Below are positions 51,925-60,895 of a stretch of DNA of 64,000 bases, piece after piece. The DNA is from Polyangium sp. y55x31 (GTDB lineage: Bacteria; Myxococcota_A; Polyangia; Polyangiales; Polyangiaceae). The position numbers and the translations under genes were made by a program. Within the stretch, counting starts at the first letter, position 1. Each line of letters opens with the position of its first letter. Under the pieces are notes generated by a model. That model had not been told where the DNA came from and did no database searches. It saw only the letters and a list, made by a program, of their open reading frames with translations. The stretch spans positions 173,865-237,864 of the forward strand of contig NZ_JARZHG010000016.1 in NCBI RefSeq assembly GCF_029946505.1, read 5' to 3'.

Positions 51925-52812
51925 ATGCGCCACGCCCTGCTCCTCGCGCCCCTTCTCGCCGCCGCGTGCAGCGCCGCGCCCTCGCCCACCTCGGACCCCA
52001 CGACGGTCGCCGAGCCTGCCACCGTCCTCGTCCCCGTCGCCGTGCAGCCTGCGGCGACGGCCTCCGCCGAGGCCCCGGCGCCGGAGCTCGTGGCGCGTGG
52101 AAATCTCGAGTGGGCCATCTTCGGCGACACGCCCACCGTCGCGTGGGCGCCCGACAACGTCCGCCTCGCCATCGCCAACCAGGTCAACTACCTCAACGTG
52201 CCCGCGCCGCCCGGCGAGGCCGGCATCGACGTCGTGCATGCGGAGACGGGCCTGCGCGCGCGTGTCCACAACGGCCCCGGCTACCACCCCGTTTGGCTCG
52301 GCGAAGGGGATCAGATCGCCTTCGGTTGCTCGACCTACGAGTGCGACGAGGCGGGCCAGGGCATTTACATCCTCGACCTCGGCAGACACGCTCGGCGCGC
52401 GCTCGCGCACGGCGCCTACCACACGCGGGCCGCGAAGGACGGCGGCGTGATCTTCTTCTCGGGCTTCCCCGAGTACGAGGGCTGGATGAGCTGGGATCTG
52501 CGCAGCGCCAAGCCGAAGCGCATCGCCGGCCCGGAAGACTCGTGGAAGCCGCCGACCGCGCCGCTCGTCGATCAGTGCCCCTCGAAGGTCGGCGACCGAC
52601 GTGTCGAGCAGCGCGGCGATCAGGTCTTCGTGATCGACGCCGCGACCGGCAGCCGCCACGCCATCGTCACCGCGGAGCCCTGGAACCTCGCGTGGCCCGG
52701 GGATCGTGGCGCCATCCAGCCGTGTTTGTCCCCGGACGGCAGGTTCGTCGTGTACTTCTCCCAGCGCGGCGGTTCGGGCCTCGTCGGCGTGCGCAAGCTC
52801 GACGCACCTTGA
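51925..52812 (+). CDS. TolB-like beta-propeller lipoprotein
   Basis: 295 aa from the ATG at 51925 (a GTG at 51898 is an alternative), giving the signal MRHALLLAPLLAAAC with lipobox Cys15. A Pro/Thr/Ala linker is followed by repeats like TolB/WD40-like strands: TPTVAWAPDNVRLAIAN, GYHPVWLGEGDQIAFG, CLSPDGRFVVYFSQRGG. It probably faces the periplasm or the surface. Function unknown. Third of the four-gene operon; its stop overlaps the TTG of the next gene. Confidence 0.8.
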   Translation: MRHALLLAPLLAAACSAAPSPTSDPTTVAEPATVLVPVAVQPAATASAEAPAPELVARGNLEWAIFGDTPTVAWAPDNVRLAIANQVNYLNVPAPPGEAGIDVVHAETGLRARVHNGPGYHPVWLGEGDQIAFGCSTYECDEAGQGIYILDLGRHARRALAHGAYHTRAAKDGGVIFFSGFPEYEGWMSWDLRSAKPKRIAGPEDSWKPPTAPLVDQCPSKVGDRRVEQRGDQVFVIDAATGSRHAIVTAEPWNLAWPGDRGAIQPCLSPDGRFVVYFSQRGGSGLVGVRKLDAP

Positions 52813-54308
52813 GCCGATCGACCGCGAGAAGAGCGGCCGCGTTCCTCCTGCTCGTCCTCCTGCCGCTCGCGACCTCGCCGCTCACCGTCGACCTCCGGCC
52901 GCAGAAGGCCCTCGTCCTCGCGCTCGCGCTGCCGTTCTGCGCGTGGGGCGCGCCTTCGCTCGTCGCGATGCTCGCGCTCGCGCTGGGCCTCGTGGCGCTG
53001 CTCGTTTGGCCTGCCGCACCTTGGGAGATCCTCGCCGTCGCTTCCGCACCAACGGTGTTTGGCGCGCTCTCGGAGCTCCTCTCCGAGGATCGCGCGTTCG
53101 TCTTTCGCCTCGCGCGCCGCGTCGTCCTCGCCGCGAGCGCGCTCGCCCTCGCGGGTGTGATCGGCCTCGTTCCCTTCGAGACGGGCGCCTTCCGCCTCCC
53201 ATACCCCGTCCTCGTCGGCACGTTCGGCAACCCGAACCATCTCGCGGCCTTCCTGCTGCTCGTGCTCCCGCTCTGCGCCGCGGATCGCGCCTCCGCCGCG
53301 CGCAGCGCCGACCGGATCGAAGCCACGAGCGCCCTGATCCTTGGTGCCGCAACCATCCTCCTCTGCCGCTCGCACCTCGCCGCGCTCACGCTCGCTGCGG
53401 AGGTCCTCCTGCTCGTCCCGCGTGCCGCGCTCGCCGCGCCCCTCGCGGCCCTCGCGCTCGTCCCGATCGCCTTCACCTCCGAAGGGTTCGTCCGCGCCCT
53501 CGAAGGCCGCCTCTACCTCCTCGTCGTCCATGCGCGGGGTCTGTCCGCGCAAACCTTGCTCCTCGGCATCGGCCCCGACGTGATCGCCTCGCGCTTCCTC
53601 GACTGGCAATCCGATCACCTCGCCGCGCACCCCGACGCCGCGCGGTTCTGGACCTTCCCTGAGCACCCGCACGACGACGTCGCTGCGCTCGTCCTCGCCT
53701 TCGGCCTCCTCCCCGCGGCGCTCGCGCTCCTCCTCGCGCGAAAACGCCTCCGCCTCGTACCCGTTTTGCCCCGCGCCGAGCTTCGTGCTGCGTGGTTCGC
53801 CTTCGCCCTGCTCGCGCTCGGTGCCGGGCTCTCGGCCTCGCCGGCGACCTGGATCGCGGCGCTCCTCGTGCTCGCGTGCACCTTCCGCCCGCGCGCCGCC
53901 TCGCCTGCATCCTGGAACCTCGCGCGCGCGGGCCTCGCGTGTGCGCTCGCGTGGGCCCTCGTGGCCTTCGCGCAGCTCCTCTCGGCCTACCACCACCGCG
54001 AGGCGCTCCGCCTGGCGCCGGCCCCCGGCGCGCTCCGCCACACCCGCGCCGCCCTTGTGTTTCCCTTCGATCGAGGCCGTCTCCTTCATCTTGAAGGCCG
54101 CCTCCTCCTCGAAGCCGGTCGCCCGCGCGAGGCTGCGGACGAACTTCGACAAGCCGCGCGCGTCTTGCCGCACCCGATCGTCTGGAAGGCCCTCGCCGTC
54201 GCCGAGCGCGCCGCGGGCAGGCCGGACGCGGCCCTCGCCGCCGCGCGCGCGTGGCTCCACTACCGCCCGGGGGATCCCGAAGCGAAAGCCGTGATCGAAG
54301 GCCGCTGA
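52809..54308 (+). CDS. O-antigen-ligase-like polytopic membrane protein with TPR-like tail
   Basis: 499 aa from a TTG overlapping the previous stop. About 11 hydrophobic segments to ~400; the motif GTFGNPNHLAAFLLLVLPL matches the Wzy_C (O-antigen ligase/polymerase) family, and the large loop holds LLLGIGPDVIASRF and EHPHDDVAALVLAFG, normal for that family. After ~410 come TPR-like helices (GRLLHLEGRLLLEAGRPREAADELRQAA...RPDAALAAARAWLHYRPGD). It may ligate or polymerise a surface glycan. Neighbouring genes do not name the pathway. Confidence 0.82.
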   Translation: MSRSTARRAAAFLLLVLLPLATSPLTVDLRPQKALVLALALPFCAWGAPSLVAMLALALGLVALLVWPAAPWEILAVASAPTVFGALSELLSEDRAFVFRLARRVVLAASALALAGVIGLVPFETGAFRLPYPVLVGTFGNPNHLAAFLLLVLPLCAADRASAARSADRIEATSALILGAATILLCRSHLAALTLAAEVLLLVPRAALAAPLAALALVPIAFTSEGFVRALEGRLYLLVVHARGLSAQTLLLGIGPDVIASRFLDWQSDHLAAHPDAARFWTFPEHPHDDVAALVLAFGLLPAALALLLARKRLRLVPVLPRAELRAAWFAFALLALGAGLSASPATWIAALLVLACTFRPRAASPASWNLARAGLACALAWALVAFAQLLSAYHHREALRLAPAPGALRHTRAALVFPFDRGRLLHLEGRLLLEAGRPREAADELRQAARVLPHPIVWKALAVAERAAGRPDAALAAARAWLHYRPGDPEAKAVIEGR

Positions 54309-54315
54309 CGAGGTT

Positions 54316-55653
54316 TTACTTCTTGGAACCGAACGACGTGTCGACGAGCAGCCCCTCGGGGATCGGATCACCCGTCAGCGTCTCCAGGAACGCGACGATG
54401 TCGTCGATCTCCTGCGGCGTGAGGTTCAGCGGCACCATGAGCGGATCCTTCGAGCCCGCGAAATCCTTGTCGGCGCCGCCCACGTTGTAGAACTCCACGA
54501 CCTCGCGCAACGTCGCGAGGTGCCCCGTGTGCATGAACGGCCCCGTCTTCGCCACCGAGCGCAGGCCCTTCGTGCGGAACGCGCCGAGCAGCTTCTCGTC
54601 CTTCGTCACGCCCTTGCTGCGGTCGATGCTCGGGTCGTCGTTGTAGATGCCCTTCGTGCTGAAATCCCAGCCGAAGTAGACGTCGAGCGCCTGGAACCGC
54701 CCCGGATCGCCGCCCATGTCCGGCGGGAGCACGTGCTCGCCGATCTGCGGCACGCCCGTCACGTGGAAGTCGTTGTCGCTGAACGTCGGGCCCTCATGGC
54801 ACGCGACGCACGCCGCCTTCCCCACGAAGAGCCCGAGCCCACGCTTGGCGCTCTCGCTGATCGCCGACACGTCTCCGGCCACGTACCGATCGAACGGCGC
54901 ATTCCCGCTCTGGAGCAGCCGGAGGTACGCCGCGAGCGCCTTGCCGAAGTTCGCGTAGCCGCGGTTGATCACGGCGCGGTCTTCCTCCGGCATGCTCTTC
55001 CACACGTCGGGCGCGACCGTCGGCGACGCGATCATCGGGAAACGCGCCGCGTCCGGGTGCATCGGATCGAGCGCCGGATCGAGGTCGGGATCGAAGAGCT
55101 CGTCGTACGCCGCGCGGTAGTCCGGCTGCTGGTAGAGGAAGTGCACGATGCCCGAGCGATCCGTGCCCATGACGAACTCGGCCGGGACGAGGCACTTGCC
55201 CCAGAGGTTGTCGTTGTAGCCGACCCAGCCGAACCAGTCCGTGTACGTCGCCACGTTCACGAGCGTCGGCGCGTTGCGGATGAACCAGTCGATCGCGATC
55301 GACGTGTTCGCCGGCTTCGAGCGCGTGTCGACGAACCAGTCCGTCTTGATGTGGCAACTCTCGCACGAGACCTTGCCCGTCTCGCCCACGTCCCCGAGAT
55401 CGTTCGCGACCTTGATCGGCCCGGCATAACCCTTCTCGTAGAAGAGCCGTTGCCCGAGCTCCGCCGCCTTGGGGTTGTCCGCGAAGGCGTTCGTCGTGTC
55501 CGCCTCGAGCGGCGGCAGCGGCGAGAGCTTCTGGATCTCCGCCCATTCTTCCGGCGTGAAATGTCCGTCGACGAGCTCCCCGCTCTCGTCACCGCAGCCT
55601 CCCAGGGCCGCCGCCGCCGCCACGCAGAACCAAAGCACTCTTCGCGCTCGCAT
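54316..55653 (-). CDS. Di-haem MauG/cytochrome-c-peroxidase-like lipoprotein
   Basis: 445 aa from ATG 55653, after a textbook AGGAGG. Lipobox LGGC20. Two haem c sites: CESCH (97-101) and CVACH (~275), the latter in GKAACVACHEGPTFSD; MHTGHLATLREVVEFYNVGG near the end is typical of the family. Members reduce H2O2 or oxidise protein substrates in the periplasm. It converges on the operon at 49191-54308, whose first gene also ends in a di-haem CCP-like domain, so the two may share a redox partner. The very long open frame continuing upstream on this strand is not coding. Confidence 0.92.
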   Translation of the reverse strand: MRARRVLWFCVAAAAALGGCGDESGELVDGHFTPEEWAEIQKLSPLPPLEADTTNAFADNPKAAELGQRLFYEKGYAGPIKVANDLGDVGETGKVSCESCHIKTDWFVDTRSKPANTSIAIDWFIRNAPTLVNVATYTDWFGWVGYNDNLWGKCLVPAEFVMGTDRSGIVHFLYQQPDYRAAYDELFDPDLDPALDPMHPDAARFPMIASPTVAPDVWKSMPEEDRAVINRGYANFGKALAAYLRLLQSGNAPFDRYVAGDVSAISESAKRGLGLFVGKAACVACHEGPTFSDNDFHVTGVPQIGEHVLPPDMGGDPGRFQALDVYFGWDFSTKGIYNDDPSIDRSKGVTKDEKLLGAFRTKGLRSVAKTGPFMHTGHLATLREVVEFYNVGGADKDFAGSKDPLMVPLNLTPQEIDDIVAFLETLTGDPIPEGLLVDTSFGSKK

Positions 55654-55769
55654 GGAAACCTCCTCGCACGCGCGCTCCGCGCTCCCCCCTCGTGCCCGCG
55701 CATCGTAACGAACGCGGCGAGGCGGGGATAGCGGTTCGTCGCGCGCGCGGGCCGGTTTGGCGAGGTTCC

Positions 55770-57608
55770 CTAGCGGTAGCCTTCTGCTTGCAGCGCGAAC
55801 ATCCGTGCGTACCGCCCGTCCTGCGCGACGAGCTCGGCGTGTGTCCCTTCCTCGATCACGCGGCCCCCGTCGATCACGAGGATCCGATCCGCCATGCGCA
55901 CCGTGGGGAAGCGGTGCGACACGACGAACGTCGTGCGACCCTCGGCGAGCTTGCGGAACCGCTCGAAGACCGCGTGCTCCGCCTCGGCGTCGAGCGCGGC
56001 CGTGGGCTCGTCGAGCACGAGCACGTCGGCCTCTTCGCGCATGAACGCCCGCGCGAGCGCGACCTTCTGCCACTGCCCGCCGCTGAGCTCCGTCCCGTCC
56101 TTGAACCACCGTCCGAGCTGCGTATCGAGCCCACTCGGCAGCGTCGAGAGCACCTCCTCGGCGCCGCCGCGCGTGATCGCCCGCGACAGCCGCGCCGCGT
56201 CGTCCATGTGCGGCGTGCTCCCGAAGCCAACGTTCTCCCGCGCCGTGAGCTGATACCGGTTGTAGTCCTGGAACACGACGCCGATGCGTCGCCGGAGCGC
56301 GTCGAGATCCCAGTCCACGAGATCCTTCCCGTCGAGCAGGATGCGCCCTTCGGTGGGCGCGTAGAGCCGCGTGAGCAGCTTGATCAGCGTCGTCTTGCCC
56401 GCGCCGTTGTGCCCGACGAGCGCCACGCTCTGTCCGCGCGGCACGAACAGATCGAGCTTCGCGAGCGCGAGCTTCTCCTGCCCCGGATACCGGAAGCTCA
56501 CGCCCTCGAAGCGGATGCCCCGCTCGCGCCCCGCCTCGTCGTCGGCCTCGTTTTTCGCCACGTCGGGCAGCGCGATCTTCGGCGCGCTCGCCCCGTCGTT
56601 CGTGGGGATCGCGAGGTACGAGAACAGGTTCGACATGTACAGGTTGTGCTCGTACATGCCGCCGAGCGACGACAGGATCGACTGGAACGCCTGCTGGCCC
56701 TGGCGGAACGAGATGCCGTAGAGCACGAGGTCGCCGAGCGTGAGATCGCCGCTCGCCGCGCCGAGCGCCATCGACGCGTAGCAGGCGTAAAACGCGCCCG
56801 TGCCGAGCAGCGACAAACCCCAGCCGAGGCCCGCGCGTTGCACCGCGAGCGCTCGATCCTCGCGGTAGAACTTCTCCCCGAGGGCACGGTACCGATCGAG
56901 CAGGAGCGGTCCGATCCCGAAGAGTTTTACCTCCTTCGCGTGCGCGTCGTTCGCGAGGACGTACTCCAGGTAGTTGAGCTTGCGCGCCTCGGGCGAACGC
57001 CAGTTGCGCAGCCGGAACGCGAGGTTGCCGAGCTTTACCTCCGCGATCGCCCCAGGCAGCGACGCGAGCGCGAGCGCGAGCACCGCGAACCCGCTCCACC
57101 GGAAGAGGAGCGCCCCGTACCCCGCGAGCGTCACCAGGCTCTGCACGATCCCGAACGTCTCGGTCACCATCGCGAGCGGCCTCGACGAGGCCTCGCGCCG
57201 CGCACGCGTGAGCTGATCGTAAACCTGAGGCTCCTCGAAATGCCGGAGCTCCAGCGTGAGCGCCTTCTCGAGGATCGCCCCGTTGATGTCGAGCCCGAGC
57301 CGCGCCCCGATGAGCGAGCGGAGCAGCCCCATCCCGCGCTGCACGAGCGCGAGCGCCGCCACGAGCGCGAGCTCGATGAGCACCCAGCGCAGCGTCGCCT
57401 CGCGGGAATGCGCGGCCACCGCGTCCACGATCGCCTTGCCCGCGTACGCGACGCCGAGCGGCAGCACTGCGGCCGCGAGGGTCAACACGAAGAGCGTGAT
57501 CGCGGCGAGCTTGGCCGACCGGAACAGGAGCAGGAGCGTGCGCGGCGTATGCTCGAAGCTCCCGCGCAGGCGGACGAGGAGGTTCGGCTTTGGATTCGGC
57601 TCGGCCAT
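55770..57608 (-). CDS. ABC exporter half-transporter (permease-ATPase)
   Basis: 612 aa from the ATG at 57608 (MAEPNPKPNLL). N-terminal membrane domain with about six helices (~25-330), then ATPase: Walker A GHNGAGKTT (~398), signature ELSGGQWQKVALARA (~506), Walker B VLVLDEPTAALD, and switch His in VVSHRFPTVRMADR. All ATPase residues are intact. Type IV exporters of this kind move lipids, peptides or drugs and act as dimers. No partner gene is adjacent; substrate unknown. Confidence 0.93.
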   Translation of the reverse strand: MAEPNPKPNLLVRLRGSFEHTPRTLLLLFRSAKLAAITLFVLTLAAAVLPLGVAYAGKAIVDAVAAHSREATLRWVLIELALVAALALVQRGMGLLRSLIGARLGLDINGAILEKALTLELRHFEEPQVYDQLTRARREASSRPLAMVTETFGIVQSLVTLAGYGALLFRWSGFAVLALALASLPGAIAEVKLGNLAFRLRNWRSPEARKLNYLEYVLANDAHAKEVKLFGIGPLLLDRYRALGEKFYREDRALAVQRAGLGWGLSLLGTGAFYACYASMALGAASGDLTLGDLVLYGISFRQGQQAFQSILSSLGGMYEHNLYMSNLFSYLAIPTNDGASAPKIALPDVAKNEADDEAGRERGIRFEGVSFRYPGQEKLALAKLDLFVPRGQSVALVGHNGAGKTTLIKLLTRLYAPTEGRILLDGKDLVDWDLDALRRRIGVVFQDYNRYQLTARENVGFGSTPHMDDAARLSRAITRGGAEEVLSTLPSGLDTQLGRWFKDGTELSGGQWQKVALARAFMREEADVLVLDEPTAALDAEAEHAVFERFRKLAEGRTTFVVSHRFPTVRMADRILVIDGGRVIEEGTHAELVAQDGRYARMFALQAEGYR

Positions 57609-57807
57609 CGCCGTCGCATTGTTGCGCGCCCCTCGCCAAACCGCCCGTACGGTTCCTTGCGCGGTCGTGCGGGCGGGAGGGAGCACATCCCGGCAGTTGA
57701 CGTCGGGGGGCCGTCATGGTCATGCTGGCGACCAGCGCTGGGATCGTTCGCTCGGCCCCCGCGCCGCTTGCTTTTTTACGACACGACGAGACGCCGAGGC
57801 GAAAACG

Positions 57808-59454
57808 ATGCGTGGACGCTGGCACAGGTTGGGGTTCGCCCTCGTGGCGGTGGTGTGTACGTCGTCCTGCGCGACGGGCTCGGTCGACGAGTCCTCGGGT
57901 GGCAGCGAGAGCAGCGGCTCCGGCGGATCCGGCGGCGCGGGCGGTAGCGCCGGGGAGGGCGGCGCGGGCGGCGTGAGCGTCGGCGGGCACGGCGGCGACG
58001 GCGGCATGGGCGGCGCGGGCGGCGACGGGGCCGCGGGCAGCACGTCGAGCGCGAGCAGCGGCTCCGGCGCGGGCGGCAATCCGAATTGCGGCAATGGCAT
58101 GCTCGATCCGGGCGAGCAATGCGACGGCTCGGATTTCGGCGGCAAGACCTGCGCGAGCATCGGCCTCGGATCGGGCGACCTCCTCTGCAACCAGTTCTGC
58201 GGCATCGTCGCGAGCGGCTGCGTCCCCAAGGAGCTCTGCGGCGATTACAAGGACAACGATCTCGACGGCCTCACGGATTGCGCCGACGACGCCTGCTTCA
58301 TGGCAGCCGTCTGCCTCGACGCGTGCTTCGCGCCGAAATCGCTCATCGTCCCCGGTTTCTTCAACGGCGACTCGTCGGGCCGGCCGAACCTCGAATCCGC
58401 CTCCTGCTCGCCCGTGAGCGGCCCCGAGTCCATCTTCGAGGTCGTGATCCCGTGGGACGGCACGTTCGTGGCCACCGTGAATAGCTGGTCCAGCGATTTC
58501 AGCGTCTCGCTCCGCACCACGTGCAACGATCCCGCGAGCGAGATCGCCTGCAGCAACGACGGCAACCCCGACGGCGGCAAGGGCGACAGGGTCTCGCTCG
58601 AGGTTGTCCAGGGCCAGAAGTTCTACGTCGTCGTCGACGGCGCCGCGGGCGACTCGGGCTTCTTCGATATCAGCGTGGACATGCCCCAGCCCGAGGGCTT
58701 CTGCAGCGATTTCTGGGACGACGACCTGGACGGGTACATCGATTGTGACGACGTCACGCAGTGCCAGGCGTCCTTCGAGTGCCAGCCGGGCGCCACCTTG
58801 CTCGGTAAGCCTTGCTTCCAGTCCTCCGATTGCGCGGCGAACGCGAACGATCCGGCCTGCCTCCAGGCCTGGCAAGGGTTTCCTGACGGGTATTGCACCG
58901 AGTGGTGTGACCTCGAGACGCAGGACTGTCCCGGCGACGGCTACTGCGCCGATCTCGGCTTCGGCGGCGTGCATGGCATCTGCCTCGACGGCTGCGTGAC
59001 CGACGCCGATTGCCGCGTCGGGTATGCCTGCAAGGACGAGGGCCATCCGACGAAGGTTTGCCGCCAGGGGCCCGAGGCGAACTGCACGAACAACCAGGAC
59101 GACGACAACAATCAGCTCATCGATTGCGAGGATCCGGGCTGCCAGGCCACGGCGGCTTGCAAGCCCGGCTCGAAGTCCGCCGGCCTGCCGTGCACGAAGT
59201 CGAACGAGTGTTACGCCGGGCAGAACGATCCCCTCTGCCTCTCGCAGGACTGGTTCGGATATCCGGGCGGCTACTGCACCGAATACTGCAATTTCGCGGA
59301 CGATTGCGCCCCCGGCTCGATCTGCTCGAGCTGGCTCTTCTTCCCGAGCGGCGCCGGCACCTGCATGCGCACCTGCCAGACCGACGCGCAATGCCGCCCG
59401 GGGTACACCTGCATCGACCTTGGCTTGAGCGACAAGATCTGCATAACTTTTTGA
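57808..59454 (+). CDS. Cys-rich surface protein with Gly-rich stalk
   Basis: 548 aa from the ATG at 57808. N-terminal signal with lipobox-like SSCA, a Gly/Ser stalk (~28-90), then a Cys-rich region: CGNGMLDPGEQCDG (as in myxobacterial Cys-rich repeat proteins), LCGDYKDNDLDGLTDC, a beta-sandwich (~185-290), FCSDFWDDDLDGYIDC, and two copies of a disulphide-rich module ending in CRVGYACKDEG and CRPGYTCIDLG. DxDxDG turns suggest Ca2+ binding. Probably displayed on the outer surface. Upstream of, and likely cotranscribed with, the next gene (14-bp gap). Confidence 0.82.
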   Translation: MRGRWHRLGFALVAVVCTSSCATGSVDESSGGSESSGSGGSGGAGGSAGEGGAGGVSVGGHGGDGGMGGAGGDGAAGSTSSASSGSGAGGNPNCGNGMLDPGEQCDGSDFGGKTCASIGLGSGDLLCNQFCGIVASGCVPKELCGDYKDNDLDGLTDCADDACFMAAVCLDACFAPKSLIVPGFFNGDSSGRPNLESASCSPVSGPESIFEVVIPWDGTFVATVNSWSSDFSVSLRTTCNDPASEIACSNDGNPDGGKGDRVSLEVVQGQKFYVVVDGAAGDSGFFDISVDMPQPEGFCSDFWDDDLDGYIDCDDVTQCQASFECQPGATLLGKPCFQSSDCAANANDPACLQAWQGFPDGYCTEWCDLETQDCPGDGYCADLGFGGVHGICLDGCVTDADCRVGYACKDEGHPTKVCRQGPEANCTNNQDDDNNQLIDCEDPGCQATAACKPGSKSAGLPCTKSNECYAGQNDPLCLSQDWFGYPGGYCTEYCNFADDCAPGSICSSWLFFPSGAGTCMRTCQTDAQCRPGYTCIDLGLSDKICITF

Positions 59455-59468
59455 CTCAGGAGCTCGAC

Positions 59469-60824
59469 ATGCTCGAACGAATGCGTCTCTTCGACACGGC
59501 CCCTCGGCGCGTCGCCCTCGCGGCGCTCTCCGTCGCGCTCCTCGCGCCCCTCGTGCCCCTCGCGTGCGCGGCGAACGGCGGCGGCACGGTGTTCGACGGC
59601 GAGGGCGGCAATGGAGCGAGCGGCGGCAATCTGGGCCAGGGCGGCGCCGGCCAAGGCGGCACGGGCATGGGCGGCGACGACCTCGGGTTCGACGCCGGAA
59701 ACCAGGGCGGCGCAGGCGGCGAGGGTGGCATCATCAACTGCGATCCCAAGGGCACGGAGGACGACGTCGACGGCGACGGCTTCACCGAGACCGAGGGCGA
59801 TTGCAACGATTGCGACAAGAACCGCAACCCGAACGCCGTCGAGGTGCCGACCGAGCCCGGCAAGGAAGCGTTCGACGAGAATTGCAACGGCGAAATCGAC
59901 GAGGTGGTGGTCTCTCTCTGCGACGACGGGCTCGCCGTCGACAGCATGGAGCCGCTCGACGGCGTCCGCGCCGTCGACCTTTGCAAGATGTCGTCGGGGT
60001 TCGCCGATTGGGGCGTGGTCTCGGCGCAATGGACCATGGCGGACGGCTCGCCGCCCCCGCTCGGGAGCGAGGTGAACTTCCACCTCGGCCACGGCCTGCT
60101 CACCGGGTTCGGCCCGAACATCACGACCCGCAAGGGCAGCCGCGTGCTCGCGCTCTCCAGCGGCACCGCCCGCCAGCCCACCGATCCCGGCTATCAATCG
60201 GTCAGCGGCTTCAACAAGGACTACATCGGCAGCCACCCGCAGGGCTTCCCCAAGGAGTCGCCCGCGTGCCCCGGCACGAGCAGCGGCATCCCGTACGACG
60301 TCGCCGGGCTCGAGGTCGTCGTCCGCGTGCCCTCGAACGCCTATGGCTTCTCGTTCGACTTCAACTTCTACACGTACGAGTGGCCGAACTACATCTGCAG
60401 CGAGTACAACGACTTCTTCGTCGCGTTGCTCACGCCGATCCCGCCCGGCCAGAACGACGGCAACGTCTCCTTCGATAGCCAGGGCAACCCCGTCAGCGTC
60501 AACAACTCGCTCCTCGAGGTCTGCGGTTGTCCGGAAAACCCGCCGGGCCCGTGCTTCGCGGGCGGCAAGACCTTCAACTGCAGCCTCGGCAACATCGATC
60601 TCATCGGCACCGGCTTCGGCTTCGACGGCGAAGACGGATTGGACCACGCGTCGACCGGCTGGCTGAAGACCCAGGCCCCCGTCAAGCCCGGCGACCAGGT
60701 CACGATCCGATTCGCCGTCTACGACTCCGGCGACGGCTCCCTCGACACGACGACCCTCGTCGACAACTGGCAGTGGATCGCGAAGCCCGGCACGACCGTC
60801 GGGACGGCGCCCATCCCCAAGTAA
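59469..60824 (+). CDS. Choice-of-anchor-L type protein with MopE-like metal-binding motif
   Basis: 451 aa from the ATG at 59469, with CAGGAG ahead. Signal with lipobox LACA-like Cys, Gly-rich stalk (~45-90), then a MopE-type motif: DVDGDGFTETEGDCND ... ENCNGEIDE (~100-140). The main domain (~150-445) fits choice-of-anchor-L proteins (GFSFDFNFYTYEWPNYICSEY, NDFFVALLTP, FAVYDSGDGSLDTTTLVDN). MopE motifs can bind Ca2+ or Cu. Secreted; role unknown. Confidence 0.82.
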   Translation: MLERMRLFDTAPRRVALAALSVALLAPLVPLACAANGGGTVFDGEGGNGASGGNLGQGGAGQGGTGMGGDDLGFDAGNQGGAGGEGGIINCDPKGTEDDVDGDGFTETEGDCNDCDKNRNPNAVEVPTEPGKEAFDENCNGEIDEVVVSLCDDGLAVDSMEPLDGVRAVDLCKMSSGFADWGVVSAQWTMADGSPPPLGSEVNFHLGHGLLTGFGPNITTRKGSRVLALSSGTARQPTDPGYQSVSGFNKDYIGSHPQGFPKESPACPGTSSGIPYDVAGLEVVVRVPSNAYGFSFDFNFYTYEWPNYICSEYNDFFVALLTPIPPGQNDGNVSFDSQGNPVSVNNSLLEVCGCPENPPGPCFAGGKTFNCSLGNIDLIGTGFGFDGEDGLDHASTGWLKTQAPVKPGDQVTIRFAVYDSGDGSLDTTTLVDNWQWIAKPGTTVGTAPIPK

Positions 60825-60895
60825 AACGAGAGACGAACCGGAGGCGCAGGTTGGGCCTCCCACGCGACGGTCGTTCGCGCTACCATCCCCGGTCG

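Noticed and set aside
55654..59391. Upstream extension of the di-haem lipoprotein frame to 1691 codons
   Set aside because: A perfect AGGAGG and a lipoprotein signal mark the real start at 55653; the extension is antisense to the ABC transporter frame and surface protein.
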